DNA from: Photobacterium chitinilyticum
GTDB lineage: Bacteria; Pseudomonadota; Gammaproteobacteria; Enterobacterales; Vibrionaceae
DNA length: 64,000 nt
Reading direction: 5' to 3'
NCBI RefSeq assembly: GCF_004104355.1
Contig: NZ_RJLM01000001.1
Span: forward strand, 538,711 to 602,710
Shown here piece by piece: positions 9,746 to 18,090 of the stretch (its first letter is position 1; every line of letters begins with the position of its first letter). The notes beneath the pieces were generated by a model that worked only from the letters and a program-made list of their open reading frames with translations, was not told the origin of the DNA and did no database searches. The position numbers were made by a program, and so were the translations under genes.

Positions 9746-10279
9746 TTATATTGTTAATTCATGTTCTTCTTTCATGTCCTTGGCAAGCGCCATGGCATGG
9801 GAAATAGCACGAACCATGATACCAATGATAAAAATTGTCAACTCATTGTCTGAAAAATAGAGGCCGGTATTCAATACTTCCTCACCAATGGACAATACTG
9901 CACCTAATAACAGGTCAGAAACTGCACCAATTAAAGGTAAGGCAATCATTAAATTGGCGGTCTTTTTTAAACATGACACATTGCTCAGGGTAAATACCTT
10001 ACCGACACGATAAAGCCGGAAAAGCTGAATAAGTTGCCAGATAATAGCCATGTAAGCCACCGTTGGAAACAGGGCAAAAGGATAGCCCATCAGCATTTTC
10101 GCTGGTGTCAGCGGCAAGCTTACGGGGTAAGCGAATGAGATGCTGACAGCGTCTCCCGACTCGACCATAGTGCCATAAATCCACATAAAGGAATCATATA
10201 GCGGTGCTGCGATTAATATGATCCAAAGCAAAATGAGTAGTCGTTTGCTTAGCTTCTGGATGGCGTGTTGGTCTTGCAT
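9746..10279 (-). CDS. DUF2975 integral membrane protein, copy 1
   Basis: A 177-residue polytopic protein with four hydrophobic segments (about residues 13-35, 60-85, 103-125 and 143-165). It matches the DUF2975 family, which is usually encoded with a small XRE regulator, as here. Function is unknown for the family. Small XRE/membrane pairs of this kind have been proposed to sense membrane state, but nothing in this sequence shows that. SD GGAGAATGAATA precedes the ATG. A paralogous copy with the same gene order is at 33205-33738. The membrane protein has diverged much more than its regulator. Confidence 0.85.
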   Translation of the reverse strand: MQDQHAIQKLSKRLLILLWIILIAAPLYDSFMWIYGTMVESGDAVSISFAYPVSLPLTPAKMLMGYPFALFPTVAYMAIIWQLIQLFRLYRVGKVFTLSNVSCLKKTANLMIALPLIGAVSDLLLGAVLSIGEEVLNTGLYFSDNELTIFIIGIMVRAISHAMALAKDMKEEHELTI

Positions 10280-10345
10280 TATTCATTCTCCAAATAAGTT
10301 TCAGTTAATAGATTGACATGTGTGACTTTGATTGGCAATAATAAA

Positions 10346-10362
10346 TTATCGTTTTACGGTAA
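10346..10362. promoter_or_regulatory. Palindromic operator candidate upstream of DUF2975 copy 1
   Basis: The inverted repeat TTATCG-TTTTA-CGGTAA lies 67 bases upstream of the DUF2975 start codon and 29 bases before the divergent lipoprotein start. The second XRE/DUF2975 operon has a perfect version at 33804-33820, at the same distance from its start. It is a likely binding site for the XRE protein and may also affect the divergent lipoprotein gene. Confidence 0.6.
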
Positions 10363-10390
10363 GTTATTATTATTTGACAATGAGGTTTAC

Positions 10391-10918
10391 ATGCGAAAAC
10401 TCGCTCTATCTATTCTTGTTATCGCTCAAATGGCCGGCTGTTCAAGCATGTCCGTTGAGGAATGCAAAACGGCAGATTGGCAGGCTGTCGGTACGATAGA
10501 TGGCCAAAATGGCGTTCCTGCTTCCCGAGTCAATGACTATTCGGAAGATTGCAAAGAGGCAGGGGTAAGAGTTGATCAACCAGCATGGTATGCGGGTTAT
10601 GACCTAGGGTTATCATATTACTGTGTGCCAGATAATGGTTATCGGATTGGTCGCTCAGGGCGAGCATATTACGGTGTTTGTGATAGCCCTGTATTTATAG
10701 AACAGTACAACCAGGGGCAAAGAGAGTATAGGGTTGAGAAGCGTATCATGAAGATTGATAACGAACTGGTTTCGATAGATCGTGAGTTAAAACGCTTGGA
10801 AAAACATGCAAATAACAACAGTGATGAAGCTAAACGCCTAAGACGACGCGATGCCGCACTTCGAGCTGAAAGGCGTTCATTGATGGTGCCAACCATACAG
10901 TATCACTTCACCTTTTGA
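10391..10918 (+). CDS. DUF2799-type outer-membrane lipoprotein
   Basis: A 175-residue protein beginning MRKLALSILVIAQMAGCSS. This is a lipoprotein signal peptide with lipobox MAGC, so Cys17 would be lipidated. ATG 10391 is chosen over the upstream in-frame start at 10313 because only it places the signal peptide at the N-terminus. The mature part starts with a CKTADW(Q)AVGTIDGQNG segment and contains paired cysteines, as in DUF2799 proteins. The C-terminal third is a charged, coiled-coil-like helix (KRIMKIDNELVSIDRELKRL). Function is unknown. It is divergent from the DUF2975/XRE operon and shares a 111-bp intergenic region with it. Confidence 0.8.
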   Translation: MRKLALSILVIAQMAGCSSMSVEECKTADWQAVGTIDGQNGVPASRVNDYSEDCKEAGVRVDQPAWYAGYDLGLSYYCVPDNGYRIGRSGRAYYGVCDSPVFIEQYNQGQREYRVEKRIMKIDNELVSIDRELKRLEKHANNNSDEAKRLRRRDAALRAERRSLMVPTIQYHFTF

Positions 10919-11030
10919 GGCGGGCATAGCTGATAGGGGCACCAACTATCTCGTAATGAAAAAGTAACACTTGTTCTTGGCTACGGCCCTAATTTTGAGA
11001 CTCATGTTTATTATGAGTGGATATAAACTC

Positions 11031-11052
11031 AAGGGCCGTCTGGCCCTTTTTT
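11031..11052 (+). terminator. Rho-independent terminator after the DUF2799 lipoprotein
   Basis: Hairpin AAGGGCC-GTCT-GGCCCTT followed by a T-run, 113 bases after the lipoprotein stop. The 245-base gap to the next gene holds nothing else I can identify. Confidence 0.88.
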
Positions 11053-11162
11053 ATGTTAGGCTGTTGGGCTTTGATAAACATGAATAATTCCAGTGCGCTA
11101 GCGGCGTACTGTTGTGGCTATACTGGTTGGTATTCCACATTTCAGGTAGTAAGGATCGAAGT

Positions 11163-11777
11163 ATGGGAACACTGAATCGGATCGGCGTGGTATTGGTAGG
11201 GTTAGCGATTGCCGGAAGCGCATGGGCAGCTCCGCAGGTGGCGACGTTGGAAGATGGCCGTCAGGTTGTCTTGCATGATGATTTTACCTGGCAATATGTT
11301 GTCCCCGTTGAGCAAAGAGAACATTCGGTCGCTGCACAGCCGAAGGTAGAGACTAAACAGGGTTTGAATGCCACTGCTGCGCCGGCAGTAATGGCAGCTG
11401 TTCCGGTAGTGACTGCAGCTCAAGGTGTCTCCTTTACGTTGGGTGATCACAAAAATATACAGCAACTAAGCCGCTCAGGTGTCGATGTGTTGCTGCGGCC
11501 TGCCACTTATAATAACGGTGAGTTGGTGATCCCGACCTCGTTGACGAACCAGAGTACGGAGTCGGTTGTTCTGGTGGCGCTGAAAGTCACGATTTATAAC
11601 TCGCAAGGCCGTGAGCTTGCCAGCCAGCAAGATAAAGTCTGGACTTCGGTAAAACGTATGGCAGAGACTTATTTTCGCCCTAAAACTCAACAGGTGGGTA
11701 AGCCTATAGTGATTAAGGTGCCTGAAGCCAAAGAGTACTTTATCAAAACTGAAATTGTGGACGTTGAACACTGGTAA
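11163..11777 (+). CDS. DUF3157 family secreted protein
   Basis: A 204-residue protein with an N-terminal signal peptide (MGTLNRIGVVLVGLAIAGSAWA, cleavage expected after AWA). It then has the segment VATLEDGRQVVLHDDFTWQYV that marks DUF3157 proteins of Vibrionaceae. The C-terminal half looks like a beta-rich domain (LVIPTSLTNQSTESVVLVAL). ATG 11163 is chosen over a TTG at 11112 because AAGGA lies at the right distance and the signal peptide becomes N-terminal. Likely periplasmic; function unknown. It is monocistronic, with a terminator before and after. Confidence 0.82.
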   Translation: MGTLNRIGVVLVGLAIAGSAWAAPQVATLEDGRQVVLHDDFTWQYVVPVEQREHSVAAQPKVETKQGLNATAAPAVMAAVPVVTAAQGVSFTLGDHKNIQQLSRSGVDVLLRPATYNNGELVIPTSLTNQSTESVVLVALKVTIYNSQGRELASQQDKVWTSVKRMAETYFRPKTQQVGKPIVIKVPEAKEYFIKTEIVDVEHW

Positions 11778-11829
11778 TTGAGGCGGCACACATAGCGCAT
11801 GATGCTGGCTAAGGCCGGGGAATAAATAG

Positions 11830-11852
11830 AGAGCACTTCGGTGCTCTTTTTT
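11830..11852 (+). terminator. Rho-independent terminator after DUF3157 gene
   Basis: Hairpin AGAGCAC-TTCG-GTGCTCT with a UUCG-type tetraloop followed by six T residues, 53 bases after the stop codon. Confidence 0.93.
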
Positions 11853-11860
11853 GTGGCTGT

Positions 11861-11920
11861 GATTCTCACATTGTAAGAACTGGTGGTAATTAAATTACTT
11901 TGATTATCACATTGTAATAA
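11861..11920. promoter_or_regulatory. Two near-palindromic direct repeats upstream of the IclR gene
   Basis: GATTCTCACATTGTAAGAA (11861-11879) and GATTATCACATTGTAATAA (11902-11920) match at 17 of 19 positions and lie 41 bp apart, about four helical turns. Each is itself an imperfect palindrome centred on ACATTGT. They end 58 bp before the IclR start, where an autoregulatory operator would be expected. Confidence 0.6.
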
Positions 11921-11978
11921 TTGCCATTGAGGGTGAATAATTACTGAGCGTTAATAGCATGGTCAGGAGAAGTTACCA

Positions 11979-12710
11979 ATGACATGTAAATACAAATTAA
12001 ATTCTAATGAGAAAATGTTACAAGTACTGATGCATATCGCCTCGTCAGTCGAGCCGGTGACAGCTCAATTGCTTAGTGAACAGACAGGTATGCCGACAAG
12101 CAGTGTATATCGTTATTTGGTGATTTTGAGAAACTGGAATTTGATAGAAGAGAGTCCAAGGCACAGTTGTTACAGCATTGGTCCTGCGGCACTGCAGCTT
12201 CTCAGAAACTTCCAGATGTTCTCGCCACTGTCGAGTGGTGTTCACCATGTACTGAAGCGATTGCAGCAACAAACGGGTGAAATGGCTGCGTACCTGGTTC
12301 CTGTTGGCTTTAGAGCCTTGTGTACAGCGAGGATAGATAGCCCACATGCTTTACGCTGCGCCTATGAAGAAGGGCAGAGCCAGCCATTGATCTGCGGTGC
12401 ATCGTCGAAGGTGATCTTGGCACATTTGCCGACACAAAGGGTAATGGCGACACTGCATCATTTCGGAATCAGTGAAGGCGAGATGCTGGAAAGCTGGTTG
12501 AAAGAATTGGCTCTGATTAAACGTGATGGCTATGCCATCAGTACTTCGGAATTTGATCCGGGTGTGTCGGGAGTTAGTTCCCCAGTATTTTCCGGTAACA
12601 AACTGGTAGGTGCCGTCAGTATTATGGCACCGGAAGATCGTGTACTAAAAAGTAAAAACAAAATAATTTTTGCCGTATTACAAGCGGCTAGGGTGCTACC
12701 ACCCGAATAG
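11979..12710 (+). CDS. IclR-family transcriptional regulator
   Basis: A 243-residue regulator with an N-terminal winged helix (SEQTGMPTSSVYRYLVILRNW, residues about 29-49). The C-terminal IclR effector domain follows, with the typical stretch YAISTSEFDPGVSGVSSPVFSG near 187-208 and VGAVSIMAP after it. SD AGGAGA precedes the ATG. The next gene, 37 bases downstream on the same strand, encodes a ureohydrolase-fold protein related to formimidoylglutamase. This may hint at a histidine or guanidino-compound signal, but the ligand is not evident. Two direct-repeat palindromes lie in its promoter. Confidence 0.93.
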   Translation: MTCKYKLNSNEKMLQVLMHIASSVEPVTAQLLSEQTGMPTSSVYRYLVILRNWNLIEESPRHSCYSIGPAALQLLRNFQMFSPLSSGVHHVLKRLQQQTGEMAAYLVPVGFRALCTARIDSPHALRCAYEEGQSQPLICGASSKVILAHLPTQRVMATLHHFGISEGEMLESWLKELALIKRDGYAISTSEFDPGVSGVSSPVFSGNKLVGAVSIMAPEDRVLKSKNKIIFAVLQAARVLPPE

Positions 12711-12747
12711 CAAAGACAGACAGTAAGCTTAGACCGGAGACTTAAAC

Positions 12748-13719
12748 ATGATGGATATTAGACGTTGGTTTTCATTTTCCTCACCGCGGATGATCCCAAA
12801 GTCCACTTCTGTGATTGAGCCGTATGCCAATCAACGTAAGCGAGGGGCTGTTCTGCTTGGTTTGACAAGCGATCTCAATGTGAAAAATAGCGATGGTCTA
12901 ACAGGTTCAAAAGAGGGGCCGTACAGTATTCGGAAAATGATGACATCAATGTCATTAGCATCAAATTTACCTCTCTATGATGCCGGCATTGTCGAAGATG
13001 TAAATGGTGAGAGCTTTACAACCATGCTCTCGACTCAGTATCAAAAATTGCGAGCTATTCTTCAGCATGGTCATCTTCCAATTATGGTGGGCGGTGGTCA
13101 TGAAGTGGCAATCGGAAGTTATAAGGCGTTGTCTGATACCGTTAATCAGGCTGCCAACGACTGGACGGAAGAAGGATTAGCTCAAATTCCCAATACGAGT
13201 GCGAATAGGATTGGGATCATAAACTTCGATGCCAGCTTCGAGTTGAAACGAAGTCTTTCTGTGACGCCGGGATCTGCCTTTCATACGATAGCCTCTTTTT
13301 GCCAAGAGCATAACCGTGACTTCCAATATTTAGGGCTGGGAATTTGTGATCATATAAATAGTCAGGCAACGTTTGCCTATGCGTGTGAGCTAAAAGCAAA
13401 GTGGCTGCTTGACAGCCAAATGAAAATGAAAAACCGCAAACATATACAGAGCACTATTGAAGAGTTCCTGATGAGTGTGGATCATGTTCACTTAAGTTTG
13501 GATTTGGCCGTATTTCCCTCAGCGGTTGCGGAAGGTGTGAATATGTCACGGACATTTGGGGTAAGTGTTTCTGTTGTCGAAATGGTATTAAAGCAGATTC
13601 TTTCTAGTGGGAAAGTTCGGATCATGGATATTGCCGAGCTTAATACTGAGTATGATTATCAGAACCAGACTGCGCGTTTGGCTGCAAGATTAATTCAGCA
13701 TACCCTGAAGTATGGTTAG
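12748..13719 (+). CDS. Ureohydrolase-fold protein related to formimidoylglutamase (HutG), metal site degenerate
   Basis: A 323-residue arginase/agmatinase-superfamily protein. Its framework is HutG-like: VGGGHEVAIGSY near residue 113, RIGIINFDA near 156, YLGLGICDHINSQATF near 195, HLSLDLAVFPSAVAEGV near 249 and a DIAELN motif near the end. Normal enzymes bind two manganese ions through GGxH, DxHxD and SxDxDxxxP motifs. Here GGGH is kept, but DAHxD reads DASFE and DLDVF reads DLAVF. At least three ligands are therefore changed (His to Ser, Asp to Glu, Asp to Ala). It is probably not a normal ureohydrolase and may be a pseudoenzyme or ligand sensor. The gene is full-length and has a good SD (GGAG), so it is not simply decaying. 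It follows the IclR gene by 37 bp. Confidence 0.8.
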   Translation: MMDIRRWFSFSSPRMIPKSTSVIEPYANQRKRGAVLLGLTSDLNVKNSDGLTGSKEGPYSIRKMMTSMSLASNLPLYDAGIVEDVNGESFTTMLSTQYQKLRAILQHGHLPIMVGGGHEVAIGSYKALSDTVNQAANDWTEEGLAQIPNTSANRIGIINFDASFELKRSLSVTPGSAFHTIASFCQEHNRDFQYLGLGICDHINSQATFAYACELKAKWLLDSQMKMKNRKHIQSTIEEFLMSVDHVHLSLDLAVFPSAVAEGVNMSRTFGVSVSVVEMVLKQILSSGKVRIMDIAELNTEYDYQNQTARLAARLIQHTLKYG

Positions 13720-13817
13720 AACTCGTTTATCACGAAGAATGCAAATTTTGCTGGCTATCATGGTTACTGTTTGCCAAGCCAATGGCTGAGGCGTAAATTG
13801 GAACAATGAAGGCTAAC

Positions 13818-14444
13818 ATGGAAGTGGTTGTGTTTACGTATGTCTTAGAGATGGTGTGTATTGTCGCTTTTGCGTTCAGTGGGGTATTGGTTGAGTCGAA
13901 CAGAGGCAAAGACATTATCAGTATTTTGTTACTTGGGTGGGTAACAGCCCTTGGCGGAGGTACGCTTCGAGACCTGATAATTAATACCGAGCAGGTGTTC
14001 TGGATTCGTGATCCGACGTACTTCTGGGTTGCACTGTTGAGTTCTTGTTTGGCCTTCTTTCTAATAACCGAGATCAGGAAGTCAAAAGTAGAGAAGATGG
14101 TGACATTATTTGACACTATTGGGGTCTCGCTGTTTTCTATTTTGGTAACGGAAAAGCTATATTCAGCAGGTTTTGCTGCTTATGTTGCTATTAGTATGGG
14201 AATGGTCACCGCGGTATTTGGCGGCGTACTCCGAGACATTTTGGCTCACCGTTCAAATATGTTTAATAATACCGAGATCTATGCCACACCCGTGATCTTG
14301 GGAAGTAGCTTATATGTATTGCTCTATAATATGGAGGTTTGGGACCACCTAGCTGCTATGTTGTCGATAACATTCTCTGTTAGTCTGCGGTTGTATGTGG
14401 TTGCAAAGAAAATCCGATATCCTGACTTTCTTATTTTGAAGTAG
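13818..14444 (+). CDS. TRIC-type trimeric intracellular cation channel family protein (YicG-like)
   Basis: A 208-residue inner-membrane protein with about seven hydrophobic helices arranged as two repeats. Each has the family glycine motif: LGWVTALGGGTLRDLI near residue 44 and GMVTAVFGGVLRDIL near 135. This is the UPF0126/TRIC family; bacterial members form potassium-permeable trimers. ATG 13818 has AAGG at the right distance, while the in-frame ATG at 13806 has none, so the shorter start is preferred. It lies 98 bp after the ureohydrolase-like gene on the same strand. A functional link is not evident. Confidence 0.88.
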   Translation: MEVVVFTYVLEMVCIVAFAFSGVLVESNRGKDIISILLLGWVTALGGGTLRDLIINTEQVFWIRDPTYFWVALLSSCLAFFLITEIRKSKVEKMVTLFDTIGVSLFSILVTEKLYSAGFAAYVAISMGMVTAVFGGVLRDILAHRSNMFNNTEIYATPVILGSSLYVLLYNMEVWDHLAAMLSITFSVSLRLYVVAKKIRYPDFLILK

Positions 14445-14480
14445 CGTATATTCATGACGCTTCTATTAATGATGTTTGTA

Positions 14481-14696
14481 CTAATGGCGTCTATATTTCA
14501 ACAGCTCCAGTTCAATTTCCCGGTTATTGACCGTAAGTAACAGATCAAGGCTTCTAGGGTAGTCACTGTCTCTGCTTTTCATATACGCAGCAAGTAACTT
14601 TACATCGTCTGGGCGTGGCTTGTAGCTGAGGTTCGGAAATGTTGAGTAGATTGCGCTAATTGCATCTTTTAGTATTTCGGTAGTTGTACTGTTCAT
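14481..14696 (-). CDS. Small hypothetical protein, 71 residues
   Basis: The frame encodes a soluble, largely helical 71-residue protein (MNSTTTEILKDAISAIYSTF at the start, ending LELLKYRRH). I do not recognise a family. It is kept because it fills the gap between the TRIC gene and the ABM gene without overlap, has a balanced amino-acid composition and carries a plausible purine-rich stretch (AAGAG) upstream of the ATG. It is convergent with the TRIC gene and divergent from the monooxygenase gene. It has no signal peptide or membrane segment. Confidence 0.5.
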   Translation of the reverse strand: MNSTTTEILKDAISAIYSTFPNLSYKPRPDDVKLLAAYMKSRDSDYPRSLDLLLTVNNREIELELLKYRRH

Positions 14697-14906
14697 TACC
14701 TATGCTCTTGTTTTTGATTGGTTGTTCTGATTTCGAGTCGGGATGCATTGTATGGGGGAAATGTGACAATCAGTTTTCAGTCCGTAAGAAGTATTATCAA
14801 AAATCGTTTGAAAGTGTTTGATCCTTTAGTCTGTTTTTATCAAGCTCAAGATCCGCAATAATTCAGTTATCAGATACAAGCATTTGAACAGAAGGATAAA
14901 AACAGA

Positions 14907-15197
14907 ATGAGCACATTAACGATCGTTGCCAAGGTTGAAGCAAAGTCAGATAAGGTTGAACTGGTTAAAGCTGAGTTGCTTAAACTCATCGCGCCGACAC
15001 GTAAAGAGGCAGGATGTATTCAGTATGATTTGCACCAAGATAACAGTAATCCTGCAGAGTTTGTTTTTTATGAAAATTGGGAAAGCCGTGAACTTTGGCA
15101 GACGCATATGAATAATGACCACCTGAAAGCTTATATGGAAGCAACAGATGGCGCAGTAGCTAATTTCACCTTAAATGAAATGAGCCAAATAGCCTAG
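14907..15197 (+). CDS. Antibiotic biosynthesis monooxygenase (ABM) domain protein, YgiN-like
   Basis: A 96-residue single ABM domain: LTIVAKVEAKSDKVELVKAEL at the start, then EAGCIQYDLHQDNSNP and FVFYENWESRE, the usual signature of dimeric alpha+beta-barrel quinol monooxygenases and related small proteins. SD AGAAGGA lies about 9 bases upstream. It has its own transcript, flanked by divergent and convergent genes. The true substrate of such stand-alone ABM proteins is usually unknown; quinone modification is one possibility. Confidence 0.88.
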   Translation: MSTLTIVAKVEAKSDKVELVKAELLKLIAPTRKEAGCIQYDLHQDNSNPAEFVFYENWESRELWQTHMNNDHLKAYMEATDGAVANFTLNEMSQIA

Positions 15198-15225
15198 TTA
15201 AAGTAGTGATATTGGTTTATTAGTA

Positions 15226-17733
15226 TCAAGGCTGGGCACTGGTCTTATCGATAGCCATATATTTTTGCGATAATTCATTTATCGAGAGTGGCTTATCAAA
15301 ATAGTACCCTTGCACGATATCGCAGTGATATTGGCTAAGACGTTTGTACTGCTCCTGGGTTTCGACGCCTTCGGCGACAATCTGCATATTGCATGATTGG
15401 CCGATGGCAATGATGGCTTTGACCAGAGATTCACTTTCACGACTGGTGAGAAGCTTATCGATAAACGAACGGTCAATTTTGATTTCGTTGATTGGCAAGT
15501 TGCTCAGGTAGCTCAGTGAAGAATATCCGGTGCCGAAGTCATCAAGGGAAAGTTTAAACCCACGTTTTCTTAGCTCCTCGAGGATCGGTGAAACGCCGAT
15601 GATGTCACTGATTAGCACATTTTCGGTAATTTCCAGCGTAACATTATGAGTATCAATGCCGCTTGAGCGTATTTCATTCGTAATGTTCTCAGCAAAGTTT
15701 GTTTGCAGTAGTTGTTTTGGTGAGAGGTTAATAGACAATGAGATCGGCAGTGGTACTGATGCCGTTAGTGTTTTGAAATCCGAGCAGGCCTGCTTGATCA
15801 CGAACCAACCAATGTCGTGGATCATGCCGATATTCTCGGCAACGGCGATAAAGTCGATAGGCGAGACATGGCTGAGTTCTTTATTGTGCCAACGACAAAG
15901 TGCTTCTATTCCGTGAATTCGTCCCGACAATACATCAATTTGTGGCTGGTATACGACAGACAGCTCATTGTTTTCTAGTGCCAGCCTTAACTGTTCTTCC
16001 AGAGTGAAATCATAAAGGACACGTGCGTTGATACTGTCATCGAAGAACAGTACATCACCTTTATGACGAGCCTTTGATTTATACAGTACAATATCGGCCT
16101 TGCTTATCAGTTCTTCGGGTTCTTGGCCGTCTGCAGGATACATAGCCACGCCTATACTACTGCTGGAGAAAATCCATTTACCGTCAATAAAAAACTGCTT
16201 GGTAAAAACCTGCTTAATCTGCTCGACCTTTGCTCGGGCGCAGTGTTCACTGTCTAGCTCTTGGAAGCAAAAAACAAACTCATCTCCCCCAAAACGGGAG
16301 ACCGTATCGCCTGGTCCAACAATTTTTATAAACTCATGACTGATAGCACTTAGAAGCTGATCACCGACGGTATGGCCATGTAAGTCGTTCACTTTTTTGA
16401 AATCATCTAAATCAATAAACATTACTGCTAGCTGTTTGTTGTTTAGCTTGGCTCGTTCAATTCCTTTGCTGATATTGTCGTGGAGGAGAACACGGTTAGG
16501 CAACGCGGTGAGAGAATCGTGCAGAGCCATGTATTGCATTTGGTTTTTAGTGGCCTGCAGCTCACAAAAATCACTGTTTATTTTTTCCTGGAAAGTCTTG
16601 AAACGTCGGGCAATAACTTTACTCAAGAAAACCGAAAGGAAAAGAGCAAATATAGTCAATGACAGGCTCAGCAATGTAATTTTGACTAATTCCTGTTTAT
16701 TTTGCTTAGCCAGTTGGGATTGACGCTGGCCAATGTAGTCGTTCAGTTCGTTGACATACCAACCGGTGCCGACAGTCCAGTTCCAACCCGGAACATTCAT
16801 GACATAACTTACCTTTTCAGTTCCTCCTTTGGTGTAAGGTGTTTCGGGACCAAGGTATTGGACATAGTCTCCACCGCTTTTACCGGCATCGAGCATTGCC
16901 TTAACAAAGTAATTGCCCATGCTGTCTTGCGCAAGAAGATGGTTTTTCCCTACATATTCAGGTGTAGCATGGGCTAGCAATGTTCCACTCTGGTCCAGAA
17001 TAATGAAGAAGCCATTATCGCCATAACGGATGTTGGTTAGTTGTTCGAGTAACTTTTCTTGAATGTCATGCTCAACGTCGATGATGTAATCACCGGTACC
17101 AATCAACCAGCCGAGTGGCTTGAAATATTTACCAAAGCCTATTTTTTCAAATTCTTCACTGTCGCTCCCGTTCTTTACAAACCACCAACGGTGAAACCCT
17201 TCTTCTTTCTTATCAACAATGCTGAGCATTTCTCTTACTGCATATTTTCCACGGCTATCCGTGAAGTTCCACATCGAGCTGTTTTCATTTTTAGGAAGGA
17301 CTGGGAGCATGACGTTGGTACCGTCCATTTGATAAATGAAGAAGTACCCGCGGCCATCATTAAAACGGATATTGCGCAGTGCATCTGTTATTAGTTTAGA
17401 AATCTGACTTTTGGGTTTATCAATGTTTTGTTGATAAATTGAAGAGGCAATCGTGTGGGCTTCATTCGTGCGATCCCGAATTGTTTTTTTTAGCGTATCG
17501 ATGGTGTGGCTTTTCTCATATTCAATCTGGTTAACAGCTTGTTGAACCTGATTTTTCGACAGCGAGCGCTGACGTTCAATGATGTCTGTACGTAATAATT
17601 CAATGTTTTGCTTAGCTTTTGTCTGATTATCGTAGATCACAGACAAGTTAATGATCAGCGTGAATATGACTACCATAATTACCGGGGTCACTTTTATCAG
17701 GCGTAGTAGTTTTTCATCACTGATTCGATCCAT
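15226..17733 (-). CDS. Membrane GGDEF-EAL c-di-GMP protein with periplasmic Cache sensor
   Basis: An 835-residue protein with TM1 near residues 14-32. A periplasmic region of about 320 residues carries two Cache-type modules (GRGYFFIYQMDGTNVMLP and NGFFIILDQSGTLLAHATP, each ending in a WxxGTG(D/W)Y motif). TM2 is near 355-375, then a diguanylate cyclase domain (FGGDEF near 478) and a phosphodiesterase domain (EAL near 606, later DDFGTGYSSLSYL). Both catalytic signatures look intact, so it may make or degrade c-di-GMP depending on the signal. The inhibitory RxxD site before GGDEF is not conserved (GPGD). It is transcribed away from a second GGDEF-EAL gene across a 357-bp AT-rich gap. Confidence 0.95.
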   Translation of the reverse strand: MDRISDEKLLRLIKVTPVIMVVIFTLIINLSVIYDNQTKAKQNIELLRTDIIERQRSLSKNQVQQAVNQIEYEKSHTIDTLKKTIRDRTNEAHTIASSIYQQNIDKPKSQISKLITDALRNIRFNDGRGYFFIYQMDGTNVMLPVLPKNENSSMWNFTDSRGKYAVREMLSIVDKKEEGFHRWWFVKNGSDSEEFEKIGFGKYFKPLGWLIGTGDYIIDVEHDIQEKLLEQLTNIRYGDNGFFIILDQSGTLLAHATPEYVGKNHLLAQDSMGNYFVKAMLDAGKSGGDYVQYLGPETPYTKGGTEKVSYVMNVPGWNWTVGTGWYVNELNDYIGQRQSQLAKQNKQELVKITLLSLSLTIFALFLSVFLSKVIARRFKTFQEKINSDFCELQATKNQMQYMALHDSLTALPNRVLLHDNISKGIERAKLNNKQLAVMFIDLDDFKKVNDLHGHTVGDQLLSAISHEFIKIVGPGDTVSRFGGDEFVFCFQELDSEHCARAKVEQIKQVFTKQFFIDGKWIFSSSSIGVAMYPADGQEPEELISKADIVLYKSKARHKGDVLFFDDSINARVLYDFTLEEQLRLALENNELSVVYQPQIDVLSGRIHGIEALCRWHNKELSHVSPIDFIAVAENIGMIHDIGWFVIKQACSDFKTLTASVPLPISLSINLSPKQLLQTNFAENITNEIRSSGIDTHNVTLEITENVLISDIIGVSPILEELRKRGFKLSLDDFGTGYSSLSYLSNLPINEIKIDRSFIDKLLTSRESESLVKAIIAIGQSCNMQIVAEGVETQEQYKRLSQYHCDIVQGYYFDKPLSINELSQKYMAIDKTSAQP

Positions 17734-18090
17734 AGTAGTACAGACAACTTAAATGGGAATTAAAGGATGAGTAATTATATGTCTTTTTTGCTCTTTTCCC
17801 ATGTAAATCGCCGACAATATAAGCAATTGGCCTTTTTTTGTGCGAATTGTTTTTTTCTGGCAATGGATTAATAATGGCTTTTAATTATCCAAGCAATATC
17901 AGCATCAGAATGCTGAGTATTAAATTATTTTAAAAACAACAATTACAACTGGTTGCTTATTGTGATAATTACAGTGCTGAACCTTAATGGTTTAGATTGT
18001 ATGCTATGTGAGCAGTACCATATTTGTGGTTACCTTTTACCCGTTTATAATACCCTCTTCTTAATGCACCGATTGATTAACTGAGACTGA
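17734..18090. other. AT-rich divergent intergenic region between two GGDEF-EAL genes
   Basis: These 357 bases hold no open frame of note. The sequence is strongly AT-rich with several A/T tracts and must carry both divergent promoters. I could not assign a specific operator. Confidence 0.5.
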
